DNA of 37,865 bases, from NCBI GenBank assembly GCA_003152315.1, contig PLZV01000059.1, positions 1 through 37,865 on the forward strand. Direction: 5' to 3'. Source of the DNA: Verrucomicrobiota bacterium (GTDB lineage: Bacteria > Verrucomicrobiota > Verrucomicrobiia > Palsa-1439). The notes under the pieces are model-generated. The model saw only the letters and a program-made list of their open reading frames with translations, had not been told where the DNA came from and made no database searches. A program made the position numbers and the translations under genes. Shown here piece after piece: positions 25,107-35,223 of this stretch (position 1 is the first letter of the stretch; each line of letters opens with the position of its first letter).

Positions 25107-26927
25107 ATGACTGCACTACGGGTTTTCGCCTTCTTCTTCGTTCGAAGCAAACGGGTGTTTTTGATTCCGGCCACCGGTGGCCTCTTCCTTCTCGGTTTGC
25201 TCGGGACCGGGACATCGACGACCTACGGCCAAACCTTGTCGCTCGTCTGGAGCGACGAGTTCAACAGCGTCACCAGTTCCAATGTCGATACCACCAAGTG
25301 GACGTTCGATACCGGCAACAATAACGGCTGGGGCAACAATGAGCTGGAGTTCTACACCCGGCGCACCAACAACGCTTACGTCGCCGGCGGCTTGCTCCAC
25401 ATCCACGCGCAAATAGAGAACACCAACTCAGTCTCCCACTCAGTCACCAATACATTCAATTATACCTCCGCCCGCATGAAGACCCAGGGCCTCTTCAATA
25501 CGCTGTATGGGCGCATCGAGTGGCGCGCCAAACTGCCCGCCGGTACCGGTATGTGGCCGGCGCTCTGGATGATGGGGTCGAACAGCGTCTCGGTTCCCTG
25601 GCCGGATTGCGGCGAAATCGATGTCGTGGAGAATGATGGGGCCTATCCCTATTTCGTGCAGGGAAGCATCCACTCCGGAACCGACGCGAGCAATTATTAC
25701 CTTTTTAACATCTACGGCGCGACCACCAACTTCCATGTTTATGATCTGGATTGGACGGCCAACTCGATCACGTGGTCGGTCGATGGCGCGGCTTATGAAA
25801 CCCAAACCAGTTGGGGGACCTCCACGACGAACGCTTATCCGTACCCCTTCAATCAGCCGTTTTACCTGCTGATGAACCTCGCCGTGGGCGGCGATTACGT
25901 TAACAATCCGGACACCAACAGCATCAATCCCAGCCTGCCCAACGAAATGCAGGTGGATTACATCCGCGTTTACCAGTACGTCCTAGTAGTGAACCCCTTG
26001 ATCGTGTCAATCACTCCCGCCAGTGGCTGCGCGAGTGGTGGCACGGCGATCACCATTGGCGGGTTCAACTTTCAGAGCGGCTCAACGATCATCATGAACG
26101 GCGTGAACGCCACAGGTGTCACCTTCGTCAATTCCAACGTTCTAACGGCCGTCACCGGTGCCAACTCTCCCGGGACGTACAGTGTCGTGGTCAAGATTCC
26201 CGGCCACGCTCCGACAACGCTCACCAACGGATTTACGTACACCGGCCCGCCACTTTTCGCGGGACCGGGCAGCATCACGCCAGCGATTGAAGGTGCGACG
26301 TTGACCTGGTCTGCGGCGTCAGGTGTGGCGCCGCTTACCTACGGGGTCTATGAGGCGACCAATAGCGGAGGGGAGATCAATGCCTTGCTGACCACCAATG
26401 CGTTATCCGTATTCATTCCACTGTATCCGGGTAGCAACAGCCCGATCACGTACTTCTTCAAGGTGAATGCGGTGAATGGTTGCGGCACAGACACCAATGC
26501 CGTCGAGCTGTCTGCCCAGCCGCTCCTCGACCCGACCAAGAGTCAGGTCGGCGACGGAATTCCCAACAGTTGGAAACAACAATACGGCTTCAGTCCTTTC
26601 GATCCCACGGTTGCCGCTGCTGACCCGGACGGTGATGGCTTGTCCAACCTTCAGGAATTCCTCCTCGGGACCAACCCGCTGGACAATACTTCTCCGTTCC
26701 ATGTTACGGCGATCACCTTGCAGGGCCCGGATGTGCTGATCACCTGGCTATCAGTGGGCGGAATGACAAATGCCGTCGAGTCAGCGCCCGACTTTGGCGG
26801 CAGCTTTTCCAACATCAGCGGAAACATCGTCATCATGGGCACCGGCGTCACGACGACAAACTATCTCGACGCGGGCGCCGCTACCAATACCCCCGCCAAT
26901 TACTACCGCATCCGTCTGGTGCCTTAG
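25107..26927 (+). CDS. exported GH16 family beta-glucanase with TIG domain
   Basis: A secreted endo-beta-1,3(4)-glucanase/laminarinase-type enzyme. A signal peptide covers about residues 1-44. The GH16 jelly-roll (about 48-290) has LVWSDEFN at its start, GxGMWPALWMMG, and the catalytic EIDVVE (nucleophile E170, D172, acid/base E175), and closes with MQVDYIRVYQ. An IPT/TIG beta-sandwich follows (about 295-385), then a further beta domain, a DPDGDGLSNLQEFLLGTNPLD Ca-binding-like motif, and a C-terminus ending YYRIRLVP, typical of exported Verrucomicrobiota proteins. TATAAC at 25075-25080 and AGGGA at 25091-25095 precede the ATG. The exact glucan substrate cannot be told from sequence alone. Confidence 0.9.
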   Translation: MTALRVFAFFFVRSKRVFLIPATGGLFLLGLLGTGTSTTYGQTLSLVWSDEFNSVTSSNVDTTKWTFDTGNNNGWGNNELEFYTRRTNNAYVAGGLLHIHAQIENTNSVSHSVTNTFNYTSARMKTQGLFNTLYGRIEWRAKLPAGTGMWPALWMMGSNSVSVPWPDCGEIDVVENDGAYPYFVQGSIHSGTDASNYYLFNIYGATTNFHVYDLDWTANSITWSVDGAAYETQTSWGTSTTNAYPYPFNQPFYLLMNLAVGGDYVNNPDTNSINPSLPNEMQVDYIRVYQYVLVVNPLIVSITPASGCASGGTAITIGGFNFQSGSTIIMNGVNATGVTFVNSNVLTAVTGANSPGTYSVVVKIPGHAPTTLTNGFTYTGPPLFAGPGSITPAIEGATLTWSAASGVAPLTYGVYEATNSGGEINALLTTNALSVFIPLYPGSNSPITYFFKVNAVNGCGTDTNAVELSAQPLLDPTKSQVGDGIPNSWKQQYGFSPFDPTVAAADPDGDGLSNLQEFLLGTNPLDNTSPFHVTAITLQGPDVLITWLSVGGMTNAVESAPDFGGSFSNISGNIVIMGTGVTTTNYLDAGAATNTPANYYRIRLVP

Positions 26928-26937
26928 TGATAGCGGC

Positions 26938-26966
26938 TTGATTTCGCCGCGACCGCCCCTTATACC
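26938..26966 (+). promoter_or_regulatory. leaderless-type promoter of the MetX-like gene
   Basis: TTGATT (26938-26943), 17 nt, TATACC (26961-26966), ending 7 nt before the ATG at 26974. The same -35, spacer length and distance to the start occur at 28453-28481 and 29702-29730. Transcription would start at or beside the ATG. Confidence 0.55.
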
Positions 26967-26973
26967 TGCGGCC

Positions 26974-28032
26974 ATGGATCCCCGTTGCCGACGCGTTGTG
27001 ACCAGGAACTCAATCCGTCTCCCCGTTGGCCTTTCTGTATTGCTCTTCTGTCTGACGAGCATCGCTCCTGCACAGACGCTCCAATTCGCCCAACTCGGTG
27101 ACTTCAAGCTGGAGAGCGGGGAGGTCATCCACGACTGTCGCATTGGCTACCGAACGTTTGGCACGCTCAACAGCAATCAGTCAAACGCGGTTCTCTTTCC
27201 CACGTGGGCCCTCGGGACAACCGAGCAACTCATCGGCAGCATCGGCTCCAACAAACTGGTCGACAGCACCAAATATTACGTGATCGCGGTGGACGCGCTG
27301 GCCAATGGCGTCTCGCCATCGCCTTCGACCAGCCAGTCTCAGCCGCGCATGAAATTCCCGAAAATCACCATCCGCGACATGGTCAACACCCAGCACGAAC
27401 TCCTGACCAAGACGCTCCACCTGAATCACGTGATGGCCGTCATGGGCATCTCGATGGGCGGCATGCAGACCTTCCAATGGATCGTTTCGTATCCCGATTT
27501 CATGGACAAGGCGATCCCGATCGTCGGTTCGCCGCAGCCCACGCCCTACGACCTTGTCTTTATCCGCGCGCAACTTCGCGCGATCACCACCGATCCCGAC
27601 TGGAACAACGGGAACTACACCAACAATCCCGCGCGCGTGGCCGAAGCCGAATTCCTGGCATTAATTCTCACCACTCCCGACGAATACAACCGGCACATGA
27701 CTCGCAAGCGACTGGCCGGGGAACTGGACAAGGCGAAGAACACCTCCGGCTTCGATTCAAACGACAAAATCCGCCAGTTGCAAGCCATCACGGCGCTGGA
27801 TGTCTCCGCGCCGTTCGGCGGGGACATGGAGCGCGCCGCTGCTGCGGTAAAGGCCAAAGTGTTGGTCATTTCAGCCACAAGGGACCACGCCGTCAATCCC
27901 ACCCCGGCCCTGGACTTCGCCCATCTCCTCCGCGCGCAGACGCTCGTGCTGGAAGGCGACTGCGGGCACCTCTCTCCCGGTTGCGAAGCCCAGGAAGTCA
28001 ACCAATTGGTAGCTGATTTTCTGGCGCTGTGA
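26974..28032 (+). CDS. exported alpha/beta hydrolase, homoserine O-acetyltransferase-like
   Basis: An alpha/beta-fold protein of the MetX (homoserine acetyltransferase) family by motif, but with an apparent signal peptide (residues about 14-33, ending IAPAQT), so it probably acts outside the cytoplasm and not in methionine synthesis. The nucleophile elbow GISMGGMQ places Ser160, with Asp304 in ATRDHAVNP and His332 in DCGHLSP. IGYRTFGTLN and the FQWIVSYPDFMDKAIPIVGSPQ segment are also family-typical. Length is 352 aa from ATG 26974. This start is chosen because an open frame extending further upstream only overlaps the GH16 gene, and because a promoter abuts this ATG. The substrate is unknown; an esterase is the simplest guess. 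Confidence 0.85.
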   Translation: MDPRCRRVVTRNSIRLPVGLSVLLFCLTSIAPAQTLQFAQLGDFKLESGEVIHDCRIGYRTFGTLNSNQSNAVLFPTWALGTTEQLIGSIGSNKLVDSTKYYVIAVDALANGVSPSPSTSQSQPRMKFPKITIRDMVNTQHELLTKTLHLNHVMAVMGISMGGMQTFQWIVSYPDFMDKAIPIVGSPQPTPYDLVFIRAQLRAITTDPDWNNGNYTNNPARVAEAEFLALILTTPDEYNRHMTRKRLAGELDKAKNTSGFDSNDKIRQLQAITALDVSAPFGGDMERAAAAVKAKVLVISATRDHAVNPTPALDFAHLLRAQTLVLEGDCGHLSPGCEAQEVNQLVADFLAL

Positions 28033-28082
28033 TGTTGCGAGCTTTCGTGAGCTGGTCATAAACATCTGATGCAACGGCGGAC

Positions 28083-28427
28083 ATGAAGAAGCACTTGCCC
28101 TTTATCTCTTCGACTTTAGTCTGTTTGCCGTTCGTTGCGGTTCTAGGCGTTTTTCTATTCACGTTTGTGTTAACTGGGCTCTCGATAGACATTCCAGATG
28201 TAGTGAGCAGAATGTTTTTCTTCATCGCTTGTTGGCTCTCATTGTATCCTGTGATGGTCCTGATTGTTGTTGTTTGTGTCGCGCTGTGCGTCGCAATGGC
28301 TTGGTTTCAGAAATCCAAGTCGAAAGTTGAGGTCATTAGTCTGTCTGTGTATAGCGCCGTGATGCTATTCTATTTCGGACTCACGCTCTGGTGTTGGTTA
28401 ACCGGGTGGAGGGTGGCTGACGGGTAG
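28083..28427 (+). CDS. small membrane protein, unknown function
   Basis: A 114-aa hydrophobic protein with three predicted membrane helices (about residues 11-33, 44-75 and 85-106) and a short Lys-rich loop QKSKSKVE between the second and third. It has no recognisable family. Base composition is visibly more AT-rich than the neighbours, with many T-ending codons, which can reflect membrane bias or recent arrival. A possible -35 TTGCGA and -10 CATAAA lie just upstream. Its reality rests on length, a consistent hydrophobic pattern and the lack of a competing frame. Confidence 0.6.
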   Translation: MKKHLPFISSTLVCLPFVAVLGVFLFTFVLTGLSIDIPDVVSRMFFFIACWLSLYPVMVLIVVVCVALCVAMAWFQKSKSKVEVISLSVYSAVMLFYFGLTLWCWLTGWRVADG

Positions 28428-28449
28428 GGTGTTTCCCATTGATTTGTGA

Positions 28450-28519
28450 GACTTGATTCGCCCCTCATCTGCTGCTAGCCTAAGGGCGTGGATGGCATTT
28501 ACCCGCAACGGGCCGAACT
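28450..28519 (+). repeat. near-duplicate of the xdhC 5' region
   Basis: 28450-28519 aligns without gaps to 29699-29768, with 52 of 70 bases identical by hand count. It spans the -35, the 17-nt spacer, the -10, the start codon and about ten codons. Identity is concentrated at the promoter hexamers and the coding start. Confidence 0.65.
28453..28481 (+). promoter_or_regulatory. leaderless-type promoter before the acyltransferase
   Basis: TTGATT (28453-28458), 17 nt, TAGCCT (28476-28481), ending 6 nt before a GTG at 28488. It is a near copy of the xdhC promoter (29702-29730) and belongs to the duplicated 70-bp segment 28450-28519. Confidence 0.6.
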
Positions 28520-28532
28520 CTTCGCGGCATGA
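28488..28532 (+). CDS. candidate 14-residue leader peptide, xdhC-like start
   Basis: GTG at 28488 opens a frame reading MDGIYPQRAELFAA, whose TGA overlaps the ATG of the acyltransferase gene (ATGA at 28529-28532). The first twelve residues match the XdhC N-terminus (MDPIYQQLAGLL) at seven positions. It may be a remnant of a duplicated xdhC start that now delivers ribosomes to the next gene by coupling. Whether it is translated is inference. Confidence 0.4.
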   Translation: MDGIYPQRAELFAA

Positions 28533-29659
28533 AGCGACTCTCCCAACTCGACGGCATCCGCGGCGTCGCGATGTTCCTGGTTCTCATCTGGCATTATTTT
28601 TGTTGTCAGGTGAACCCCCCATCGGGGAGCGTGTTGGACTATTGCGTTCGCGCGCTGTTTTACACCTGGACCGGAGTGGACCTCTTTTTTGTGCTCTCTG
28701 GCTTTTTGATCGCCGGCATTCTTCTGGATCATCGCAAGAGCTCGAACTACTTTCGCGTCTTCTATCTGCGGCGGATGTGCCGGATTTTTCCGCTCTACTA
28801 TCTCGTGTTGGGATTATTTGTCTGCTTCTCGGCGACCGCGATGTCAACTTCCCCGGCCTTCGCGTGGCTTTTCGACAAACCAATGCCGATCTGGTCGTAC
28901 GCCACATTCACCCAGAACCTTTTTATGGGCCATCGCGGGTACTTCGGTGCGCAATGGCTGGGGCTCACCTGGTCGGTGGCAGTGGAGGAGCAGTTTTACC
29001 TTTTCGTGCCCTTGCTCATTTACTTTCTGCCGCGACGGCCCCTGTTCTGCGTGTTGTTGGCGGGAGTCCTGGCGGCGCCGCTTCTCCGCCAGCTTTCCCC
29101 GGGGCTCCACGCCTACGTCGTTACTCCGTTCCGCGCGGACGACCTTCTTTCGGGGGCGTGCCTGGCGCTGCTCGTGCGATCGCATTCGTTTATTGACGTG
29201 GTCCGGCGGCATCACCGAAGTCTGCTCGTCTTGTTGCTGGTATTGGCGGCGGGAGCCGGCGCTCTTACGTGGTGGCACGCCCGACTTACCGCCTTGATCC
29301 CATTCTGGTTCGCGGGTCTGTATACGGTTTTCGTTCTCATCGCTTTCGCGGACACACAGCCTCTCATCGGGCGCATGCTTCGGTTTCAACCGCTGGTGTG
29401 GTTTGGTCAGCGCTCCTATGGCTTTTACATGTTTCACGAAGTCGTCGACGGTCTGTGTCATGGACTGATCCGTCACGCCACCCGTGAAATGCGCACGCTC
29501 TCCGATGTCGGTGTCACCTTGCTGGCCTTGTTGATTTCGCTGGTTCTGGCAGCGCTCTCTTACCGCTTTTTCGAAGGACCCATCCTGCGCTATTCACACA
29601 AGTTCCAATATCGTCGAGAATCAGAGACAGAACTCTCGCTACAGCCAATACCTGAATAG
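28529..29659 (+). CDS. acyltransferase 3 family membrane protein
   Basis: A member of the OafA/YrhL acyltransferase-3 family, which moves acetyl or other acyl groups across the membrane onto glycans, lipopolysaccharide or antibiotics. The 376-aa product starts with LDGIRGVAMFLVLIWHYF, containing the conserved Arg and His, then FYTWTGVDLFFVLSGFLIAGIL, RRMCRIFPLYY and WSVAVEEQFYLFVPLL. About ten membrane helices follow, with a short basic/polar C-terminus. The acceptor is unknown. The gene has no Shine-Dalgarno, but its ATG overlaps the stop of a 14-codon frame that resembles the start of xdhC, so it may be translated by coupling. It lies directly before xdhC. Confidence 0.9.
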   Translation: MKRLSQLDGIRGVAMFLVLIWHYFCCQVNPPSGSVLDYCVRALFYTWTGVDLFFVLSGFLIAGILLDHRKSSNYFRVFYLRRMCRIFPLYYLVLGLFVCFSATAMSTSPAFAWLFDKPMPIWSYATFTQNLFMGHRGYFGAQWLGLTWSVAVEEQFYLFVPLLIYFLPRRPLFCVLLAGVLAAPLLRQLSPGLHAYVVTPFRADDLLSGACLALLVRSHSFIDVVRRHHRSLLVLLLVLAAGAGALTWWHARLTALIPFWFAGLYTVFVLIAFADTQPLIGRMLRFQPLVWFGQRSYGFYMFHEVVDGLCHGLIRHATREMRTLSDVGVTLLALLISLVLAALSYRFFEGPILRYSHKFQYRRESETELSLQPIPE

Positions 29660-29701
29660 GCTTGAGCACACGGATTGCCTCAGCCGGCTGACCGCCGGGA
29701 C

Positions 29702-29730
29702 TTGATTCGTTCGCCAGATGCCGTTAGCCT
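29702..29730 (+). promoter_or_regulatory. leaderless-type promoter of xdhC
   Basis: TTGATT (29702-29707), 17 nt, TAGCCT (29725-29730), ending 6 nt before the GTG at 29737. This spacing puts the transcript start on the start codon. It would drive the xdhC-mocA-tgt-yajC-secDF-recJ run. Confidence 0.6.
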
Positions 29731-29736
29731 GTGGAC

Positions 29737-30848
29737 GTGGATCCCATTTACCAACAACTGGCCGGGCTTCTGGAACGCAAGGAGCGGCTGGCGTTTGCGG
29801 TGCTCGTTGAAACCAAAGGCTCGACCCCGCAGAAGTGCGGCGCGAAGGCCATCTTCCTGCCTGATGGACGCATCCTCGGGACGCTGGGCGGAGGCTGCCT
29901 CGAGGCCGAGACGCGACAGAAAGCCCTGCGCGCAATCGAAACGGGCGAATCGTTTTCCTTTCGCGCCGTGCTCGACGACGATTTTGGCTGGGATGACGGA
30001 CTGATCTGCGGCGGCTCGGTACAGACTTTCGTGCAGCCCGACCCGCGTAGCGACAAAGTCTGGCAGGCGCTGCTGGCGGAGTCCGCGAAACGACAACGCC
30101 GCGTGCTGGCTACCATCACGACGGGCGATCACGCCGGCAAACGCGCCCTGTTTGCCGGTAGCGAACTCATCGTCGCCGACGATTTGCCAGCCGATTTACT
30201 TTCCGAACTATCCGTCAAGAGCGCGAACTTGCTCGCCGAGTCCGAGCCTGAACCTTCATCCCTCATCCTTCATCCCTCATCCTTTTCCGTCTACCTCGAA
30301 CCCATCCTTCCGCAGCCGGTCCTCGTCATTTGCGGCGGAGGCCACATCGGTTGCGCGGTCGGTAAACTCGCCGCCTGGAGCGGCTTCGATGTGGTGGCCG
30401 TCGATGATCGCGCCTCGTTCGCGAACAAAGAACGGTTCCCGGACGCGAAGCAAATCATTGTCGATGACCCGGCGAAGGTGATGAAGGAGTTCCCGGTCGA
30501 TGCCGACACGTACCTCTGCATCGTCACCCGCGGACACCGGCACGACGCGGTGATCCTCAAGGAGGTCATTCACAAACCGGCAGCCTACATCGGCATGATT
30601 GGCAGCAAACGCAAGGTGCGTACGGTCATGGAAGGTTTCATCGAGGAAGGCGTCGCCACAGCGGAAGACTTTCGGCGCATTCGCACGCCGATGGGACTCG
30701 CCATCCACTCGCTGACGGTCGAGGAGATTGCGGTCAGCGTGCTGGCGGAATTGATCGCCGTACGGCGCGGTGCACGGAACTTCGTGCCGCTCTCAGTGAC
30801 CAATCAGCTTGCCGACAAAATGCTCGGCAAGCCTGTCGGCGAACCGGA

Positions 30849-30852
<4 letters not shown>
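29737..30852 (+). CDS. xdhC: XdhC/CoxI family molybdenum cofactor maturation protein
   Basis: XdhC-type proteins bind molybdenum cofactor, help sulfurate it and insert it into xanthine dehydrogenase-family enzymes. The 371-aa product has the XdhC_CoxI domain (VLVETKGSTPQKCGAKAIFLPDGRI..GTLGGGCLE), and a C-terminal Rossmann domain from about 190 with VICGGGHIGCAVGKLAAW and VAVDDR, then TRGHRHDAVIL and IGMIGSKRK. The linker contains a 14-nt tandem repeat (30253-30284). GTG 29737 is preferred to GTG 29731 because the -10 abuts the latter and the duplicated upstream copy conserves only the former. Its stop overlaps the next ATG (ATGA). No molybdoenzyme is in the window. Confidence 0.9.
30253..30284 (+). 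repeat. 14-bp tandem repeat inside xdhC
   Basis: CCTTCATCCCTCAT occurs twice in direct tandem (30253-30266 and 30267-30280) followed by CCTT. It falls in the linker between the two XdhC domains (about residues 173-183) and encodes Ser/Leu/His/Pro-rich residues without breaking the frame. It looks like a captured intergenic simple repeat. Confidence 0.75.
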
Positions 30853-32912
<2,060 letters not shown>

Positions 32913-32922
32913 CCAAGCCATC

Positions 32923-35211
32923 ATGAAACAGCAATTTCCCTGGAAATCCACTTTGGTCGCCGCGGTCCTCACCCTCGCCGTCTGGTCAATTTTCCAGTAC
33001 GGCATCAAGCAGGGTCTCGACCTCAAGGGCGGCACATCATTCCTGCTGCAAATGGACCTTAGCAAAATCGACTCGCAAGGGCACGCGACGGCGCTGGGAC
33101 AGGCGGAGGACATCATTCGCAAGCGCGTGGATCGCTTCGGCGTGACCGAGCCGGTCATCCAGCAAATCCCACCGAACCGGATTCTGGTCCAGTTGCCGGG
33201 CTTGGACGAAGCCAAACGGATTGAAGCGCGGCAGACCATCGAACGCACGGCCTACCTCGAGTTCCGGCTCGTTCATGAGGACAACGAAAAACTGGTGTCT
33301 GAGTCTCTTTCCGATCCGCGCTTCGAGGAACCGGTTGGGTACAAGAAATTGGTGCACGAAGACAGCCGCAACGGGCAGCCGACCAAGCGCACCTATTATG
33401 TGAAAGTCCGTCCGGAAATGACCGGCAAGCACGTGGCCCGGGCGTTCGTCCAGTATGATGACATCGGGCGACCCTATGTGGCGATGGGCTTCGACCCGGA
33501 AGGAGCGGTGATTTTTGGCCGGGTGACGTCGGCGAACGTCAGCCGACAATTGGCCATCGTGCTGGATGGCGAGCTTTACTCCGCCCCGACGATCCAGGAC
33601 GCGATTATGGGTGGTAACGCGCAGATTACCGGCAACTTCAGCCTCAGCGAGGCGCAGGAGCTGGCCAATGTGCTGGAAAACCCGCTCGAAGCACCCGTCA
33701 AGGTCATCGAAACGCGCAGTGTCGATCCTTCGCTGGGACGGGACTCTGTCAAGAGCGGTGTTCGGGCCGCGTTGATCGGCGCGGGCGCGGTGATTATTTT
33801 CATGGTGGTGTACTATCTCGTGGCGGGCGTGGTCGCGAACGTGGCGCTGTTACTGAATATTCTCATCACGATGGGCGTGCTGGCGATGTTCAAGTTCACG
33901 CTGACGTTGCCCGGCATCGCCGGCATCGTCCTGACCATCGGCATGGCGGTGGATACCAACGTGCTGATCTATGAGCGCGTCCGCGAGGAACTCGCCAGCG
34001 GCAAGCCGTTGCGCGCCGCCATCGCGGCGGCCTATTCCCGTGCGTTTCGCGTGATCTTCGACGCGCACTTCACCGCGATCCTGACGGCCGCCATCTTGAT
34101 CTCCCTGGGCAGCGGCCCGGTCAAGGGTTTTGGCGTCACGCTGGTGATCGGCTTGCTGGCCAACCTTTTCTCGGGCGTGTTCGTGACCCGAATGATCTTC
34201 GATTGGCTGGTGGCGAAGGGCTGGCTGAAGTCGTTCCAGATGCTCCACGTGTTTCGTCACCTGCCGCACGTCAACTTCCTCGGGGTGTGGAAAATCGCCT
34301 TCGCGCTTTCCTGGGCGCTGATTATCACCGGCATGGTTGTGTTCGTGAATCGTGGCGGCATGAAAGTTGGCGTTGGAGAAGTCTACGGAATCGACTTCAA
34401 GGGCGGCGATACGGCGACGCTGGGCTTCACCCAACGCATGAATGTGGATGAAATCCGGAAAAATCTGGAGCAGAACCATTTCGATGAGGCCTACATCCAA
34501 TATGAACGCGATTTGGCGGGCGGCTCCGAAGCCTTGCAACTGAGACTTCCCGAGGGCAAGACGGAAGAGGTGGTCAAACATCTCCAGGATGAATATCCCC
34601 AGGCTCAGTTCAAGGTGCTCAGCACGGAACGCGTGGGGGCAATCGTTGGCAAGGAATTGCTCAACCAGGCACTGTGGGCCGTGGCGGTCTCGCTTATCGC
34701 CATCATGATCTACATCGCTGCGCGGTTCGGTGAATTGTCATACGGATTGGGGGCGCTGGTTTCGTTGATCCACGACGTGCTGATGACAGTGGGCCTGTTC
34801 TGCCTCTGGCCGTGGCCCCATCGCACGTTCTCGATGCCCGTCGTCGCTGCGGTGTTGACGCTGATCGGCTATTCGATCAATGACACCATCGTCGTGTTCG
34901 ACCGGATTCGGGAAAACAAGAAGCTCACGGGCGGCAAGCTCAACTATTTTGACCTGATCAACCGCAGCGTGAACGAAACCCTGTCACGAACGATCCTGAC
35001 GGCCGGCACGGTATTCCTCTGCTCGATCGCGCTGTATGGTTTTGGCGGTCGCGTGCTCAATGACTTTGCCTTCTGCTTCGTCGTGGGCGTGTTGACGGGC
35101 ACGTATTCCTCCATCTACATCGCCAGCCCGGTCGTGCTCTGGTTCCACCGCAAGGAAGCGACTCGCACGAGCCAGGCTGCCATGAAGAAGCCGGAACCCG
35201 CGAAAGCGTAA
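32923..35211 (+). CDS. secDF: SecD-SecF fusion protein translocase subunit
   Basis: An inner-membrane, proton-motive-force-driven partner of SecYEG that pulls exported proteins into the periplasm. The 762-aa product joins SecD and SecF: the SecD half has GLDLKGGTSFLLQ, a large periplasmic domain, then six helices with GMAVDTNVLIYERVREE near residue 340. The SecF half begins near residue 440, has GIDFKGGD, and GYSINDTIVVFDRIRENKKL near 649. The conserved proton-relay Asp/Arg residues are present in both halves. Fusion forms are known in several phyla. It follows yajC directly. Confidence 0.96.
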   Translation: MKQQFPWKSTLVAAVLTLAVWSIFQYGIKQGLDLKGGTSFLLQMDLSKIDSQGHATALGQAEDIIRKRVDRFGVTEPVIQQIPPNRILVQLPGLDEAKRIEARQTIERTAYLEFRLVHEDNEKLVSESLSDPRFEEPVGYKKLVHEDSRNGQPTKRTYYVKVRPEMTGKHVARAFVQYDDIGRPYVAMGFDPEGAVIFGRVTSANVSRQLAIVLDGELYSAPTIQDAIMGGNAQITGNFSLSEAQELANVLENPLEAPVKVIETRSVDPSLGRDSVKSGVRAALIGAGAVIIFMVVYYLVAGVVANVALLLNILITMGVLAMFKFTLTLPGIAGIVLTIGMAVDTNVLIYERVREELASGKPLRAAIAAAYSRAFRVIFDAHFTAILTAAILISLGSGPVKGFGVTLVIGLLANLFSGVFVTRMIFDWLVAKGWLKSFQMLHVFRHLPHVNFLGVWKIAFALSWALIITGMVVFVNRGGMKVGVGEVYGIDFKGGDTATLGFTQRMNVDEIRKNLEQNHFDEAYIQYERDLAGGSEALQLRLPEGKTEEVVKHLQDEYPQAQFKVLSTERVGAIVGKELLNQALWAVAVSLIAIMIYIAARFGELSYGLGALVSLIHDVLMTVGLFCLWPWPHRTFSMPVVAAVLTLIGYSINDTIVVFDRIRENKKLTGGKLNYFDLINRSVNETLSRTILTAGTVFLCSIALYGFGGRVLNDFAFCFVVGVLTGTYSSIYIASPVVLWFHRKEATRTSQAAMKKPEPAKA

Positions 35212-35223
35212 GGCTGCTCGTCA

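Noticed and set aside
28453-29196. A 247-codon frame overlapping the acyltransferase start
   Set aside because: It is out of frame with the acyltransferase-3 motifs and its translation is a Arg/Ser/Pro-rich shadow.
30253-30284. A CRISPR-like repeat
   Set aside because: The two 14-bp units are in direct tandem with no spacers, lie inside xdhC, and no cas gene is present.
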